Source of the DNA: Perca fluviatilis
Taxonomy: Eukaryota > Chordata > Actinopteri > Perciformes > Percidae
NCBI RefSeq assembly: GCF_010015445.1
Contig: NC_053118.1
Location: forward strand, 5,225,781-5,289,780
DNA: 64,000 bases
Reading direction: 5' to 3'
Under the pieces are notes generated by a model. The model saw only the letters and a list, made by a program, of their open reading frames with translations, was not told where the DNA came from and did not search any database. How positions within the stretch are numbered: the first letter of the stretch is position 1; each line of letters begins with the position of its first letter. The translations under genes were made by a program, and so were the position numbers. Shown here one piece after another: positions 43,460-54,421 of the stretch.

Positions 43460-45079
43460 CAGTACAGACCAAAAGTTTGGACAAACCTTCTCATTCAATG
43501 CGTTTCCTTTATTTTCATGACTATTTACATTGTAGATTCTCACTGAAGGCATCAAAACTATGAATGAACACATATGGAATTATGTACTTAACAAAAAAGT
43601 GTGAAATAACTGAAAACATGTCTTATATTTTAGATTCCTTAAAGTAGCCACCCTTTGCTCTGATTACTGCTTTGCACACTCTTGGCATTCTCTTGATGAG
43701 CTTCAAGAAGTAGTCACCTGAAATGGTTTTCCAACAGTCTTGAAGGAGTTCCCAGAGATGCTTAGAACTCGTTAGACCTTTTGCCTTCACTCTGTGGTCC
43801 AGCTCACTCAAACCATCTTGATTGGGTTCAGGTCCGGTGACTGTGGAGGCCAGGTCATCTGGCGCAGCACTCCATCACTCTCCTTCTTGGTCAAATAGCC
43901 CTTACACAGCCTGGAGGTGTGTTCGGGGTCATTGTCCTGTTGAAAAATAAATGATGGTCCAACTAAACACAAACCAGATGGGATGGCATGTCGCTGCAGG
44001 ATGCTGTGGTAGCCATGCTGGTTCAGTATGCCTTCAATTTTGAATAAATCCCCAACAGTGTCAGCAAAGCACCCCCACACCATCACACCTCCTCCTCCAT
44101 GCTTCATGGTGGGAACCAGGCATCTAGAATCCATCCATTCACCTTTTCTTCGTCGCACAAAGACACGGCGGTTGGAACCAAAGATCTCAAATTTGGACTC
44201 ATCAGACCAAAGCACAGATTTCCACTGGTCTAATGTCCATTCCTTGTGTTTCTTGGCCCAAACAAATCTCTTCTGCTTGTTGCCTCTCCTTAGCAGTGGT
44301 TTCCTAGCAGCTACTTGACCATGAAGGCCTGATTCGTGCAGTCTTCTCTTAACAGTTGTTCTAGAGATGTGTCTGCTGCTAGAACTCTGTGTGGCATTCA
44401 TCTGGTCTCTAATCTGAGCTGCTGTTAACTTGCGATTTCTGAGGCTGGTGACTCGGATGAACTTATCCTCAGCAGCAGCACCTTGGTCTTCCTTTCCTGG
44501 GGTGGTCCTCATGTGAGCCAGTTTCGTTGTAGCACTTGATGGTTTTTGCGACTGCATTTGGGGACACATTCAAAGTTTTCGCAATTTTCAGGACTGACTG
44601 ACCTTCATTTGTTAAAGTAATGATGGCCACTCGTTTCTCTTTACTTAGCTGATTGGTTCTTGCCATAATATGAATTCTAACAGTTGTCCAATAGGGCTGT
44701 CGGCTGTGTATCAACCTGACTTCTGCACAACACAACTGATGGTCCCAACCCCATTAATAAGGGAAAGAATTCCACCTATTAACCCTGACAAGGCACACCT
44801 GTGAAGTGAAAACCATTTCAGGTTACTACCTCATGAAGCTCATTGAGAGAACACCAAGGGTTTGCAGCGTTATCAAAAAAGCAAAGGGTGGCTACTTTGA
44901 GGAATCTAAAATATAAGACATGTTTTCAGTTATTTCACACTTTTTTGTTAAGTACATAATTCCATATGTGTTCATTCATAGTTTTGATGCCTTCAGTGAG
45001 AATCTACAATGTAAATAGTCATGAAAATAAAGGAAACGCATTGAATGAGAAGGTGTGTCCAAACTTTTGGCCTGTACTG
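43460..45079 (-). mobile_element. Full-length Tc1-type transposon
   Basis: A 1620-bp element begins CAGTACAGACCAAAAGTTTGG and ends with the inverted counterpart, flanked by TA duplications (43458-43459, 45080-45081). Inverted repeats are about 190-200 bp. It encodes a Tc1 transposase on the minus strand. The 528-bp MITE at 26694-27221 is a deletion derivative of this family. Confidence 0.93.
43623..44666 (-). pseudogene. Tc1 transposase, inactivated
   Basis: The transposase would cut and paste the element at TA sites. Start ATG 44666 gives MARTNQLSKEKRVAI and a helix-turn-helix (SVLKIAKTLNVSPNAVAKTI). One frameshift near 44500 joins to the frame 44569-43808, with the second DNA-binding half and the catalytic core. 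WSDESKFEIFG has the first Asp and FQQDNDPEHTS the second. The third acid (Glu in the usual PDLNPIE) is Lys here (PDLNPIKMV). A further one-base deletion puts a stop right after it, and the C-terminus (43811-43623, DHRVKAKGL to KESKI) is in a third frame. Two frameshifts and a lost catalytic residue make it dead. Confidence 0.92.
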
Positions 45080-45081
45080 TA

Positions 45082-45370
45082 TGTTCTTCCTTTTAAATAG
45101 TCCAGCTTTGCATGCGCCCAACTCTGATCATATCTGTTCTGTCTTACAGCATACTATTTCACCAGTAATAAGACCAAAATAATATTATTATAAGATATGT
45201 GGCCACATCAAACGCAGCTCGTGCACAACTCCAGCTCAAAACTGCCCCCCCGTCTAAAGTCACAGGTTAATTGAAACAGGTCTAGTGAACTCTTATGTTA
45301 AACATGAACAATGTTACAACAATTTCATCAAACATTTCATCATGTTTTTCCAGCCTAATTTAATGTTCCT
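45082..45370. other. Non-coding gap within LINE region
   Basis: No gene seen. It probably belongs to the decayed L1/Tx1-like element interrupted by Tc1. Confidence 0.35.
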
Positions 45371-46170
45371 TTAAAGCTTGGTTCCAAAACTGACATACAG
45401 TGCTCTCGAGTCAAACTTGCATAGTATTCCAGATAGCGCTAGTCTATAGCCGCTGAGTGCGCCAGCCCCGGTCCCTCCACCGGCTCCAGCATCAGACAAG
45501 GAGTTCCCCCGCCTTCCTCCGGCCCCGACAACGGCACCTGGTCCAGCCGCAGAGCGGCCCATGTGGATGTCGCGCCATCCTCCCTGTCCAGCTCCTGACA
45601 GAAAATGTCCGCATCCTTGGCTGTAGTGAAGATGAGCACTCTCCCTCCGTGAGTTACTCTGTGTGGCCGGATAAATAAGGAAGTTTGAGACGCCTTTAGC
45701 ATGTAGCTTGCGCTGTGCTACTATACATTTTTGGTGCCGCTGGACAGTGAATGCACTGTGGTCAGGCTTAAAGCGTAGTGTTGCTTCGAAATCACAAATT
45801 GGACCTTTCTTCTGTACTCGTCTTGTCCCCTGAAGGATTGCTTGGCGGTCCTGATATCTCAAACACCTGAAAATCTTAAGTATGTGTTGTTGTACCCTTG
45901 CCATAGATTCTGTGTACCCTGTCAATCTCGATGATAGCCCTGTTTTGTAAGGAAGGGATCCACACCGGTAACTGATTTTGCAGGAACCCAACTGGGTAAT
46001 CTTTTTCGCTGCCCTCTTTTAGTTCAGTGATACATACATTGTTGCGTCATGATCTGTCCTCCATTTCGGCTAGCTTAAACTCAAATTTCTTCTTGTCATC
46101 AACACAGGCTTTCACCATGTTTCTTATCTGCCTGTTGTCTCACTGCGTCTTGTAGAGATCAACCGGTTGA
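45371..46170 (-). pseudogene. L1/Tx1-like LINE ORF1 remnant
   Basis: On the minus strand the frame has RYQDRQAILQGTRRVQKKG, DFEATLRFKPDHSAFTVQR and GVSNFLIYPAT; the reading then shifts to RVTHGGRVLIFTTAKDADIFCQEL. This matches the order of the nucleic-acid-binding C-terminal half of L1-type ORF1 proteins (transposase_22 type). Frameshifts lie near 45690 and 45960, so it is not functional. It faces the same way as the ORF2 pieces at 42305-43457 and probably belongs to the same element. Confidence 0.62.
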
Positions 46171-46238
46171 CCAGTCAATAGGCTACTCGATTGATAACGC
46201 TGTCACTGTTCTTAGAAGATCAGGCGGAGCCCAGTGCG

Positions 46239-46239
46239 C

Positions 46240-46272
<33 letters not shown>

Positions 46273-46325
46273 GAGAGAGGGAGAGACAGAGAGAGAGAGA
46301 GAGGGAGAGAGAGAGAGCGAGAGCA
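46239..46325. repeat. (GA)n microsatellite
   Basis: About 87 bp of interrupted GAGAGA repeats. The open frame across it (46191-46376) is a repeat artefact. Confidence 0.95.
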
Positions 46326-46961
46326 AGAGATGCGCTCATAAAAGTTAAAACATTTAGAGACCAACAACCCCGTTAACATTCCCTGATGGGTATTTTTATG
46401 AAAAATATAGGCTAGATTTTAATGGGAGGGAATTGCATATCCGCTAGGCTATTTGTCGGCTTGTGGAGCCGTGTGTCGCCAATGCGCACATCGGTTTGAA
46501 TTATGTTTTTATATATTTTATTTGCTCTCACGATCGCTTCCACTGCCAGGGTTGCAACTGATCATATAATAGGCTAAAGCAACGACAGTTTATGGAAAGC
46601 ACAAGTGTAATTATGGTCAGATATTGTGCCTGACGGATGGGAAAGTGATATTGATAAGCCATGTGATTTAGGCCTACGCATCTAGGCTACAGCGTCCGCT
46701 ATTTTTTTTGCCAGCTTTCCTTCCTGTTTTAGGAAGCAGCGACTGTATTGCGGTTGTTAGGTTAGGTGAAGCTGGGTAACTGAAAGAAATCCAGTTCCAT
46801 GTTGATCTTGCTTCGTAGTAGCCTACAGGCTGCCAGTCTCACAGAATTCTGTGAAATGAACACGGCCCCTTAACTCAATATCTGTACTATAATACTACAT
46901 CTAGCAACGATCAGCGGGTCTTTAACGCCAGTATCGCTTCAGTATCGCTTCAGTATCGCTT
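46326..46961. other. Unassigned non-coding sequence
   Basis: No gene. Just before the L2 end, CAGTATCGCTT is repeated three times (about 46928-46963). Confidence 0.45.
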
Positions 46962-47498
46962 CAAGCTACCTCTCCTTATGACCTGTCTCTCTTAGTTACG
47001 CTGTTATAGTTACGCTGTTATAGTTCTAGACTGCCGGGGAACTTCCTTCCTTTGACACACTGAGCTGCTCTCTCCTCTCCCTTTCTATTAATATTACTAT
47101 TACTATTTATGTGTATCCCGTCCCAGAAATGCTTGTTACTAATCCTAGCTTCTGGGGAGTTTACTCCCCGGAGTCCTTATGTTTTTTCCCCCAGCGAATT
47201 TTCTTGGAGAACGTTGGCACCAAGATCCTGGTTCCAGCTGTCGCCGTGGTCCTGCTGCACTCCCTGCTGAGCTCAGCGGTGCCCTGCAATGTCATGCTGC
47301 GTCCTGCTGAACCCTGCTGCTTCCGGCGGAACCCTGCTGCTTCCTGCTGAACCCTGCAGCTTCCCGCTACATCCATCCATGCTCTGCGGGGCCACGCTAC
47401 ATCCTGTAACGCCCTGCAGCGCCCTGATATGACATGAACTACTACAACTACCATTGAAGTCACTGTTCCATTATTAATGTGACTACTATTGCCACTGT
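46962..47498 (+). repeat. L2-like LINE 3' untranslated fragment, left part
   Basis: Begins AAGCTACCTCTCCTTATGACC, as at 61122, and follows the same sequence, including the CCTGCTGAACCCTGC repeat (about 47260-47420), up to GCCACTGT. It is 5' truncated, with no coding part. It is interrupted by the solo LTR at 47499 and resumes at 49337. Confidence 0.85.
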
Positions 47499-48241
47499 TG
47501 TAGGATTCTCGTAGGGTACAGATTTGATCATTGGCAAATTATCAAAGATGTTTTATCAATATCAATAAAGTTATGAATATGGTTATTAATAACTTTATCA
47601 AATCGACAAACAATCAAAACGGGGCACCACCCTGCTAGTCAGGGACCAATAATCAAACTGTGGAACAGTCTCATTTCTGTGGTAATCCTTTAAAAAGGAA
47701 ATAAAGGAAGGGGTGAATCCAAGCAACGGACCTGATCGACCAGCAATTATTACAACAAGTACACAAATAATCACAAGCAACTGCTAATTAAGTATAATAA
47801 GATTTATTAACTTCACAGTTATCAGTAGCTAAACAATAATCCTTCAATAATAAACTCATATACCTTTTTATAATATCACAACCAAAAACAAAGCAAAAAC
47901 AAAGCAGCATGTGTCATGGACACATCTGTGTCTGTGTGTGTGTGAGTGTGTGTGAGAGCGAGTGAGTGACAAAGGAGGGGGCGGTGTCGGAGTGTAGTTC
48001 TAAACACCAAAACAACTCCAAAAATGGCTACTCCTGTGAGCTGCACAAAACTATTTAGCCTCAAGAGGGCGGTAGTGGTGCTGCATGCGCGGAGAGGGCT
48101 GAAGAAGCCGGGGGGGTTGCTAGGCAACGAGAACGCTTAGCCGATCTGGTAGCTAGTTCCTGTTTTAGCTCTGTACGAACATAGGGAGATCCCACGTGTG
48201 AAGCTACAGCGTTAGCTTGGTAATTGCGCGGCTAGCCTGTG

Positions 48242-48319
<78 letters not shown>

Positions 48320-49332
48320 GTAAAGGAAGAAAGAGAAGGAGAGTAAAGAAAAGAGGCACTTCTGATCTTAAGATATTGATAACGGCCAGCTCAGTGGCTT
48401 AACAGCGGATTCATCGCGATTATCTCGCGGACAGTAACTAAAACTCCTGAAAGTAGTTAGCAGATAGCAATTACGGTTTTAACCCAGCTACTTTAACACA
48501 ACCAGAATCAAACGATATAATGATCAGTTATATATTTCACAGAATAGATTAATAACCAGATATGGCCCATACATGATTACAATCAGATCACATTAATGGC
48601 AACAGCGGTAGCGAGCCCTTTGCTCATTAGTAACAAACCAAAACGCACTAGTTCTAATATCTGCCCAGAACTGTGTAAGCCTCTTACTGTACATGCGTTG
48701 TTTGTCAGTTAAGTCTCTCGCCAGAGCTTAACGATCCGTTTCGTCCGAAGCAGAGGGGACAAACGTAAATCCAGGTCGACCAAACAAGAAACAGAGCGTA
48801 GTCCTTTTCTTGAATCCAGGCTGATTAAGCCCGCTGCAGATGAAGGAATACTTCGGCCAGTATTCCCTCGGATCCCCTTTGTATATCAGGCCGATATAAA
48901 GTTTGTACCAGCTCGAAACTCGACCAGCGAGGTGATGCTAGTTTGCTAGCTAGCTAGTCCGGACTAGAGTGCTTCCTGTAGCGAGGTGAGTCACGGTGGA
49001 AAAGCGAAGAAACACACAGTGCCGACAGCTTTTATCCTCCCTCCGCCTCCTAGTGGCGGGGTGGTGCATTCAAGGACCCGACGACCAATGGGAAAACTGC
49101 AACCTGGTCACAGGTGTGAAGCAGTTCTTTGTCTCACCACCAGTCTGCCTTGCCGTCCTCGTGTTGGATGCACTTTCTCCATTTTGCGAAGTGGCAGCTT
49201 TTTAGGAGTTTCGTGAAACTGGCTTTGGAATTCACATGTAGGCCAAGATCCTTTGTCCTGCCTCCTCTGTGTCTCTGCAGTCAACTCAATGTGAGCCAAA
49301 TCACTGTTTAACCAGCTTCTTGGTCCCCAACA
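47499..49332 (-). mobile_element. Solo LTR-like element, copy 2
   Basis: 1834 bp, inverted relative to copy 1 (1858-5096), with TGTTGGGG...CCTACA termini on the minus strand and a 4-bp duplication CTGT (47495-47498, 49333-49336). The empty site is visible in the L2 copy at about 61594-61604 (GCCACTGTTCATC). It lacks both insertions present in copy 1. The TG repeat at 48243-48318 is internal. Open frames such as 48986-49216 read through the LTR and also occur in copy 1; they show no protein motif. Confidence 0.75.
48243..48318. repeat. (TG)n microsatellite
   Basis: About 75 bp of nearly pure TG repeat within the solo LTR-like element; the sister copy has a short CA run at the matching place. 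Confidence 0.95.
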
Positions 49333-49578
49333 CTGTTCATCACACCCCCATCCGGCTCGTCAGACACCGCCTACCAAGAGCCTGGGTCTGTCCGAGGTTT
49401 CTTCCCAAGAGGGAGTTTTTCCTCGCCACTGTCGCACTGCTTGCTCTTGAGGGACTTATTGTAATTGTTGGGGCTTTGTAAATTATAGAGTGTGGTCTAG
49501 ACCTACTCTATCTGTAAAGTGTCTCGAGATAACCTATGTTATGATTTGATACTATAAATAAAATTGAATTGAATTGAA
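49333..49578 (+). repeat. L2-like LINE 3' untranslated fragment, right part
   Basis: Continues from TTCATCACACC through CACCGCCTACCAAGAGCC to the tail AAATTGAATTGAATTGAAT. Matches about 61600-61838 of copy C. Confidence 0.88.
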
Positions 49579-50302
49579 TATACATATATATAATCAGTGG
49601 TTTTGTCACCAGCAACAACATGTTGCTCAGCTTTGTTCCAGTAAGTTATGCACCGTAATAACGTTTAGAAAAATCCGTGTGTATATATCTATGGTCCTGG
49701 CAGGCTTAAATTGACTTAATAGCGCCACCTGCTGTTGTTGAGTGCGAATTACAGGACATTTGTTAGAAAATTTACCTGCATTTGTGTGTGGATCTGAGGG
49801 CATTTGTGTGTGGATCAGCAAGGCGAAAAAAATTTGTGCCAAAAGTCACGTGACAGTTTTTCGTACTTGTAGAATTTGTTTTGTACTTGAAGGATTTTTT
49901 TTTTTGTACTTGTAGGATTTTTTTTTGTACTTGAAGGATATTTTTTGTCATTGAAGAAATACGTTTCTTTGTATGTGTAAAACATACTGTATTTGTTTGA
50001 TAGGTAGGTTTCTTATTTGCAGAACAAAATGCATTAGTTTGTGAATGATGTTTTGTATTTGCAAACCACACTGAGTTTTGTAATGGGAAAAATTACATTT
50101 AAGCATAATTCCTTATATTTTTATGTTTTATTTCTACTTTAATTCTCTCACATTATTGAAAGATTCTGCTTAACTGCTGGGACGTCCAGTCTGGAATATA
50201 ATGTGAGCACTATTTGTCTGAACAGATAGGGGCTACAAGGTCACCCTAAAACTATCTCTAGTTTTCCCATGCCAGTTAAGATGTAACTGGGGGGGGTGAA
50301 AG
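49579..50302. other. Non-coding spacer with minisatellite
   Basis: A repeated word TTTTTGTACTTGTAGGAT/TTGAAGGAT occurs about five times at 49855-49965, and GCATTTGTGTGTGGATC occurs twice near 49779-49818. Phrases such as TTTGTATTTGCAAACCACACT follow. No gene. Confidence 0.6.
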
Positions 50303-50345
50303 CAGAGATGGGGACTCGATTCTGAGACTCGGACTCGAGTCGCAC

Positions 50346-52036
50346 TTAAAGGGATACTTCACCGATTTAGCATTCAGCTTTGTATCAGTAGAAACCCAAT
50401 AGTATTTCTGAATGACCGTGCTTCCCTCCCTCATGTCCCCGTGAGACGAGAGATCTCTGCATTTGGGGCCTGGAAAAAATCTTCCGATGACGTAAAATGA
50501 CGATTTTTGCGTCATCTGAAGATTTTTTGGGTCAGAGGCAAGGACTACAACCAGTAGTAGGATCTACTTCCGCATGTTTTCAACACGCCCACAGGGGGTT
50601 GGACTGACGAGTCTGGCCGAGGTATTCCGAATGAAAACGACTGTCAGCCATCTTGAAGCTTCGCTAAAAAAGGCTCTCGGTTTTCAGCAGAAAACATTTA
50701 CAACAATTATCTGCATTCAACTACCGGACGTGTGTACCACCGGGATACATCGGTACAGATCGGAGAATATGCAGGAAACGTTATTACAGACGGAATACTC
50801 GGCACACTACGTGAGCTTCGCCTGCACGGAGACCAGTGGTGTCGCTCAATGCCGCTAGCCGGCTAGGGGACATCCTCATCGGCTAGGTGGAAAGCTAACG
50901 CTAGCTGTCCACCTGTCCCATCCATCCTGCTTGCAAGTGTCTGCTCATTAAACAACAAGCTGGATTACATCCTCCTTCAACGAAACTCCCAACGTGAGTT
51001 CAGAGACTGCTGTGTTTTTGTTTTTGTGGAAACATGCCTGAACAACAGTGTACCGGCACCGGGACTATCCAGCTACCAGGCTGCTCTCGCCGGCCCGTGG
51101 AGGTGGGCTGTGTTAAACGGACTGGTGTAGAAATAAAATCCAACTAGCTACTGCTAACTGCTGGTGGAGCTTGTGACTGTTAAATGCCGACCATTCGACA
51201 TTCCACGCTAATTCACGGCTGTGTTTATACTCTGTGTTTAGCTACACCAATGCTAGTATGCGTTAGCTGAACTTTACGGATCCTGCTTGCAAGTGTCCGC
51301 TCATTTAGACCACAAACTGGACTACATCCAACTTAAACAAAACTCCTAACGTGAGTTCAGAGACTGCTGTGTTTTTGTTGTTGTGGAAACATGCCTGAAT
51401 AGTGTACCGGACTGTCCAGCTACCAGGCCTGCTAGCCCTCCGAGCTAGACATGCTCTGTCGCCAGGTAAAAGAGGTGGGCTGTGTTAAGAAGGAGTGGTG
51501 CAGAAATGTGGTGATTTGTATCCATTTAACTGCTAACTGCTGGTGGAGTTTGTGACTGTTAAATGCCGACCATTCTACATTGCACGCTAATTCACGGCTG
51601 TGTTTATGCTCGGTGTTTACAGCCCACCAAGCGCTAATGCTAGTATGTGTTAGCTGAACTTTACGGAGCCTATAAAGTGTGTGTACTAAATGTAGCCTGT
51701 TTCGTATGTCGTTTTTATATAATGTCGTTTTTATATATGTTAAATGTGTAACACCACTTGAGTCACGATGAAACGTTGTTTCGTGTATATGGTTGAAATG
51801 ACAATAAAACACGCTTGAGTCTGTCAAGCGGTAGGCGTGGCTTGGGAGTGGACAGAAAGCAACGAAGCAGGTGCATTCTGGGATTTGGTGTTTTTCATCC
51901 ATATAAGACCAAAACACATTTTCTGGCTTTTCTCGGCCTAGAAGGCACCAATTTCAATTTTTTTTTCACATTTCTACTACATAAGTGACCCAATTTAAAG
52001 ATATATTCAGCTTTCCAGCAGTGAAATATTCCTTTA
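50346..52036. mobile_element. DNA transposon nested in the hAT; carries duplicated LINE fragment
   Basis: Ends TTAAAGGGATACTTCACC and GTGAAATATTCCTTTA are inverted; 8-bp duplications AGTCGCAC flank it (50338-50345, 52037-52044). Inside, a segment of about 340-370 bp is tandemly duplicated (about 50930-51275 and 51283-51665). No transposase is seen. The 8-bp duplication fits hAT but other superfamilies are possible. Confidence 0.82.
50920..51665 (+). repeat. Tandem duplication containing a LINE endonuclease-like fragment
   Basis: The first unit reads SVCSLNNKLDYILLQRNSQ and REFRDCCVFVFVETCLN, which resembles the start of a LINE apurinic endonuclease (N-K-x-D and the ET of TETWL). The second unit repeats it with more damage. 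Shared DNA words are AACGTGAGTTCAGAGACTGC and GCTAATTCACGGCTGTGTTT. Only about 60 codons are recognisable, so this is a captured fragment. Confidence 0.55.
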
Positions 52037-52329
52037 AGTCGCACAAACAGCTGACTTCAGACTTGACTCGGACTCGACCCAAAAGACTTAAGACTTGACT
52101 CGGACTCGAGCTTCGAGACTCGTCAACAACCTGTTTTCATGCAATTATTGCTTTTTAAATCTAAATGTATTCATGTATTTCTATTTTCTTTTATTGGCGC
52201 ATATACGGAGAAATGTATGACGAGCTGTATGTCCCCTGCCCTTTGCCATAATGTGCAACGTAAAGCATCCGCCTATGTGCGCACACTCACATATCAAAAA
52301 ATGCATTGCCGATGGCGACACCAAGTCCT

Positions 52330-52485
52330 CCCGGAGTTGTGCCTTTTGTCATTAGTTTTGCTTTCAATAACTTTGTAAACAGCGGCAGTAAGCCAACAGC
52401 TGCATGCAAAGTGTGTGGCACCAAGATGCCGGATAAACAACGTCGGACTTCATCAGGCATCTTAAAACGCACCTAAATAGGTCAG
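52330..52485 (+). pseudogene. hAT BED zinc-finger remnant
   Basis: The short reading has ACKVCGTKM followed by TSSGILKR, which is the Cys pair and the start of the His half of a BED finger. A stop follows within two codons. The rest of the transposase is absent. Position and direction agree with the surrounding hAT element. Confidence 0.5.
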
Positions 52486-53561
52486 TCACTCACACGCTAA
52501 TGTGAAAGAGACGTTACATTTAGCATATATCGTCACAAGTAACAAGCTAACCATCGCAAAGTGTTGTGCTAATGCTGGGAAAAGGCAAATAGTATTTTAT
52601 AGTTAGTAGTCGCTGAGGCTAAGAAATCCATGGCGCACAGGAGGCGGGACGCACGGATCCATCTCCCCAGGAACAAAACGCTGTGTCAGGTGGGCAAACT
52701 CATGTGATGCGTAATTGATCCCGTGGATGATTTGAGGCTATTAAGTGAACACGGTGTAGCAAACACTGTCTTGACTGTCTTAATTCTGCACATATTTATG
52801 TTACTGTATTTACTATTTCATTATTTCATCCATGCGTGGCGCAGCGGATCCGTCCCCTGCCGTGGAGACGCTGGCCTCACTAACCTCTCCTCCTCTGAGT
52901 CGGGTCTCCCTCACGCTGGACTCAGTTTCACTGAGCGTACTAACTCTTAGAAAATAAATGGCATTACATCATTGAGTTCAAACTGCTTATTGTGCGTAAT
53001 TTGGACTGACACTGAGATGCATGTTGTTCTGTAACTGGTGTGGTGCTGCCACTTTTCTCTTGATTTCCACTTCGACATTAGACTTTTTTTTTTATGAAAG
53101 AGACGTTACATTTAGCATATATCATCACAGGTAACAAGTTAACCATCGCAAAGCGTTGTGCTAATGCTGGGTACAGGCACATTGTATCTTTATAGTTGTA
53201 TCCATATGATTTGACAGAGAAGTTAATATTTCACCAGGCCCGAGGGCTAGATGTGTTAAGTAGACCCCATAAAGTTATCCATACTGTAATGTATGGATGG
53301 TAGCTATGGGACATGCTTTGAATTCATAAGATTTAACAATATAGTGTTAGGGACAGATCAGATGGCCAGAGACTTGACTTGGACTTGTGGCAAAAGACTT
53401 GAGACTTGACTTGGACTCGAGCTCAAAGACTTGAGACTTGACTTGGACTTGACTTGACCCTGCCCCTCAAAGATTTGAGACTTGACTTGGACTCGAGCTC
53501 AAAGACTTGAGACTGGACTTGGACTTGCAAAAAATGACTTGTGAACATCTCTGGGTGAAAG

Positions 53562-53766
53562 TCGTACAGGGAGGAGGAGGCGAAATGGCTCTGAGATGTC
53601 TGCATGTGTATCAGATTGCCTGTAAGAATTGTAGCGTCATAATAATCCAAGTGCGTGTGTGCTGTCACTCTGAAGATGCATATAAGCCTAGTGTTGTAGT
53701 TCACTCATTTGAGAAACTGACTCCACACTGGGCTGCGGCCTTTTGTGAAATCATGTTGCTCCTATT
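53562..53766 (+). other. Spacer between hAT and RTE-like LINE
   Basis: Open on the plus strand as part of the frame 53507-54280, but with no motif before the LINE sequence. It could be host or LINE sequence. Confidence 0.3.
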
Positions 53767-54056
53767 ACCCAAACGGGTAGTGCGGGTAAATTGGGAACGT
53801 CTGGAGGAGGCCCCTGTCCGACAGACTTTCAACTCACACCTCCGGCGGAGCTTTTCGTGCATCCCTGTGGAAGCTGGGGGCATTGAACCCAAGTGGACAA
53901 TGTTGAAAGTTTCCATTGCTGAAGCCGCGGCTAGGAGCTGTGGTCTTAGGGTCTTAGGTGCCTCAAGGGGCGGTAACCCACGAACACCGTGGTGGACACC
54001 GGTGGTCAGGGAAGCTGTCCGACTGAAGAAGGAGTCTTTTCGGGATATGTTATCCC
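53767..54056 (+). pseudogene. RTE-like LINE, 5' part of the split copy
   Basis: Reads VRVNWERLEEAPVRQTFNSHL, CIPVEAGGIEPKWTMLKVSI, SRGGNPRTPWWTPVVREAV and KKESFRDML, the linker between endonuclease and reverse transcriptase. It stops at GATATGTTATCCC, where L2 copy C is inserted. The same LINE continues at 61844: the site TTATCCC is duplicated, and removing the insert gives a continuous element. The endonuclease itself is missing. I place the element with RTE-type LINEs by motif style, with moderate certainty. Confidence 0.78.
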
Positions 54057-54421
54057 TCCCAAACCCTCCCAAACTGGCTCAGTGCTTTCAGAAATCCACC
54101 AAGTTGCAGGTAACGTCAAGGAATCCAGAGTACGTCTCCGCCCTCATCGTTCTGATTTACGACCCATTGGACGTGCTGACGTGTAAGGTGAGCGTATTGT
54201 GTCACTTCCGGTGTTCCCATGTTACAAACGCTAGTTTGCTGCTCCAGCAAAAACTTACTCAACTCTGCTTTACTGTTTAAATTAGCGGCTATTTGCCTGG
54301 ATTGCATTTGAATTACAATTGTTCTACTCAAGCACTTATACTTAGCTTCACTTACAGCGACTGACTCGCTGAATTTACAATTGTTAAAACGCTGTTAGCT
54401 ACATTAGCTTAGCCATTAGCA

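Larger units (their letters stand above)
50303..53553 (+). mobile_element. hAT transposon of the 'gactcgag' family
   Basis: Ends CAGAGATGGGGACTCG and AACATCTCTG lie between perfect 8-bp duplications GGTGAAAG (50295-50302, 53554-53561). Sub-terminal regions are made of repeated GACTTGACTTGGACT words, typical of this family; the fragment at 1669-1850 is related. A BED-finger remnant (52330-52485) is the only trace of transposase. A second transposon is inserted at 50346-52036. Confidence 0.9.

Noticed and set aside
46191..46376. 61-codon frame rich in Arg and Glu
   Set aside because: Translation of the GA microsatellite.
48217..48402. 61-codon frame made of alternating Val and Cys
   Set aside because: Translation of the TG microsatellite.
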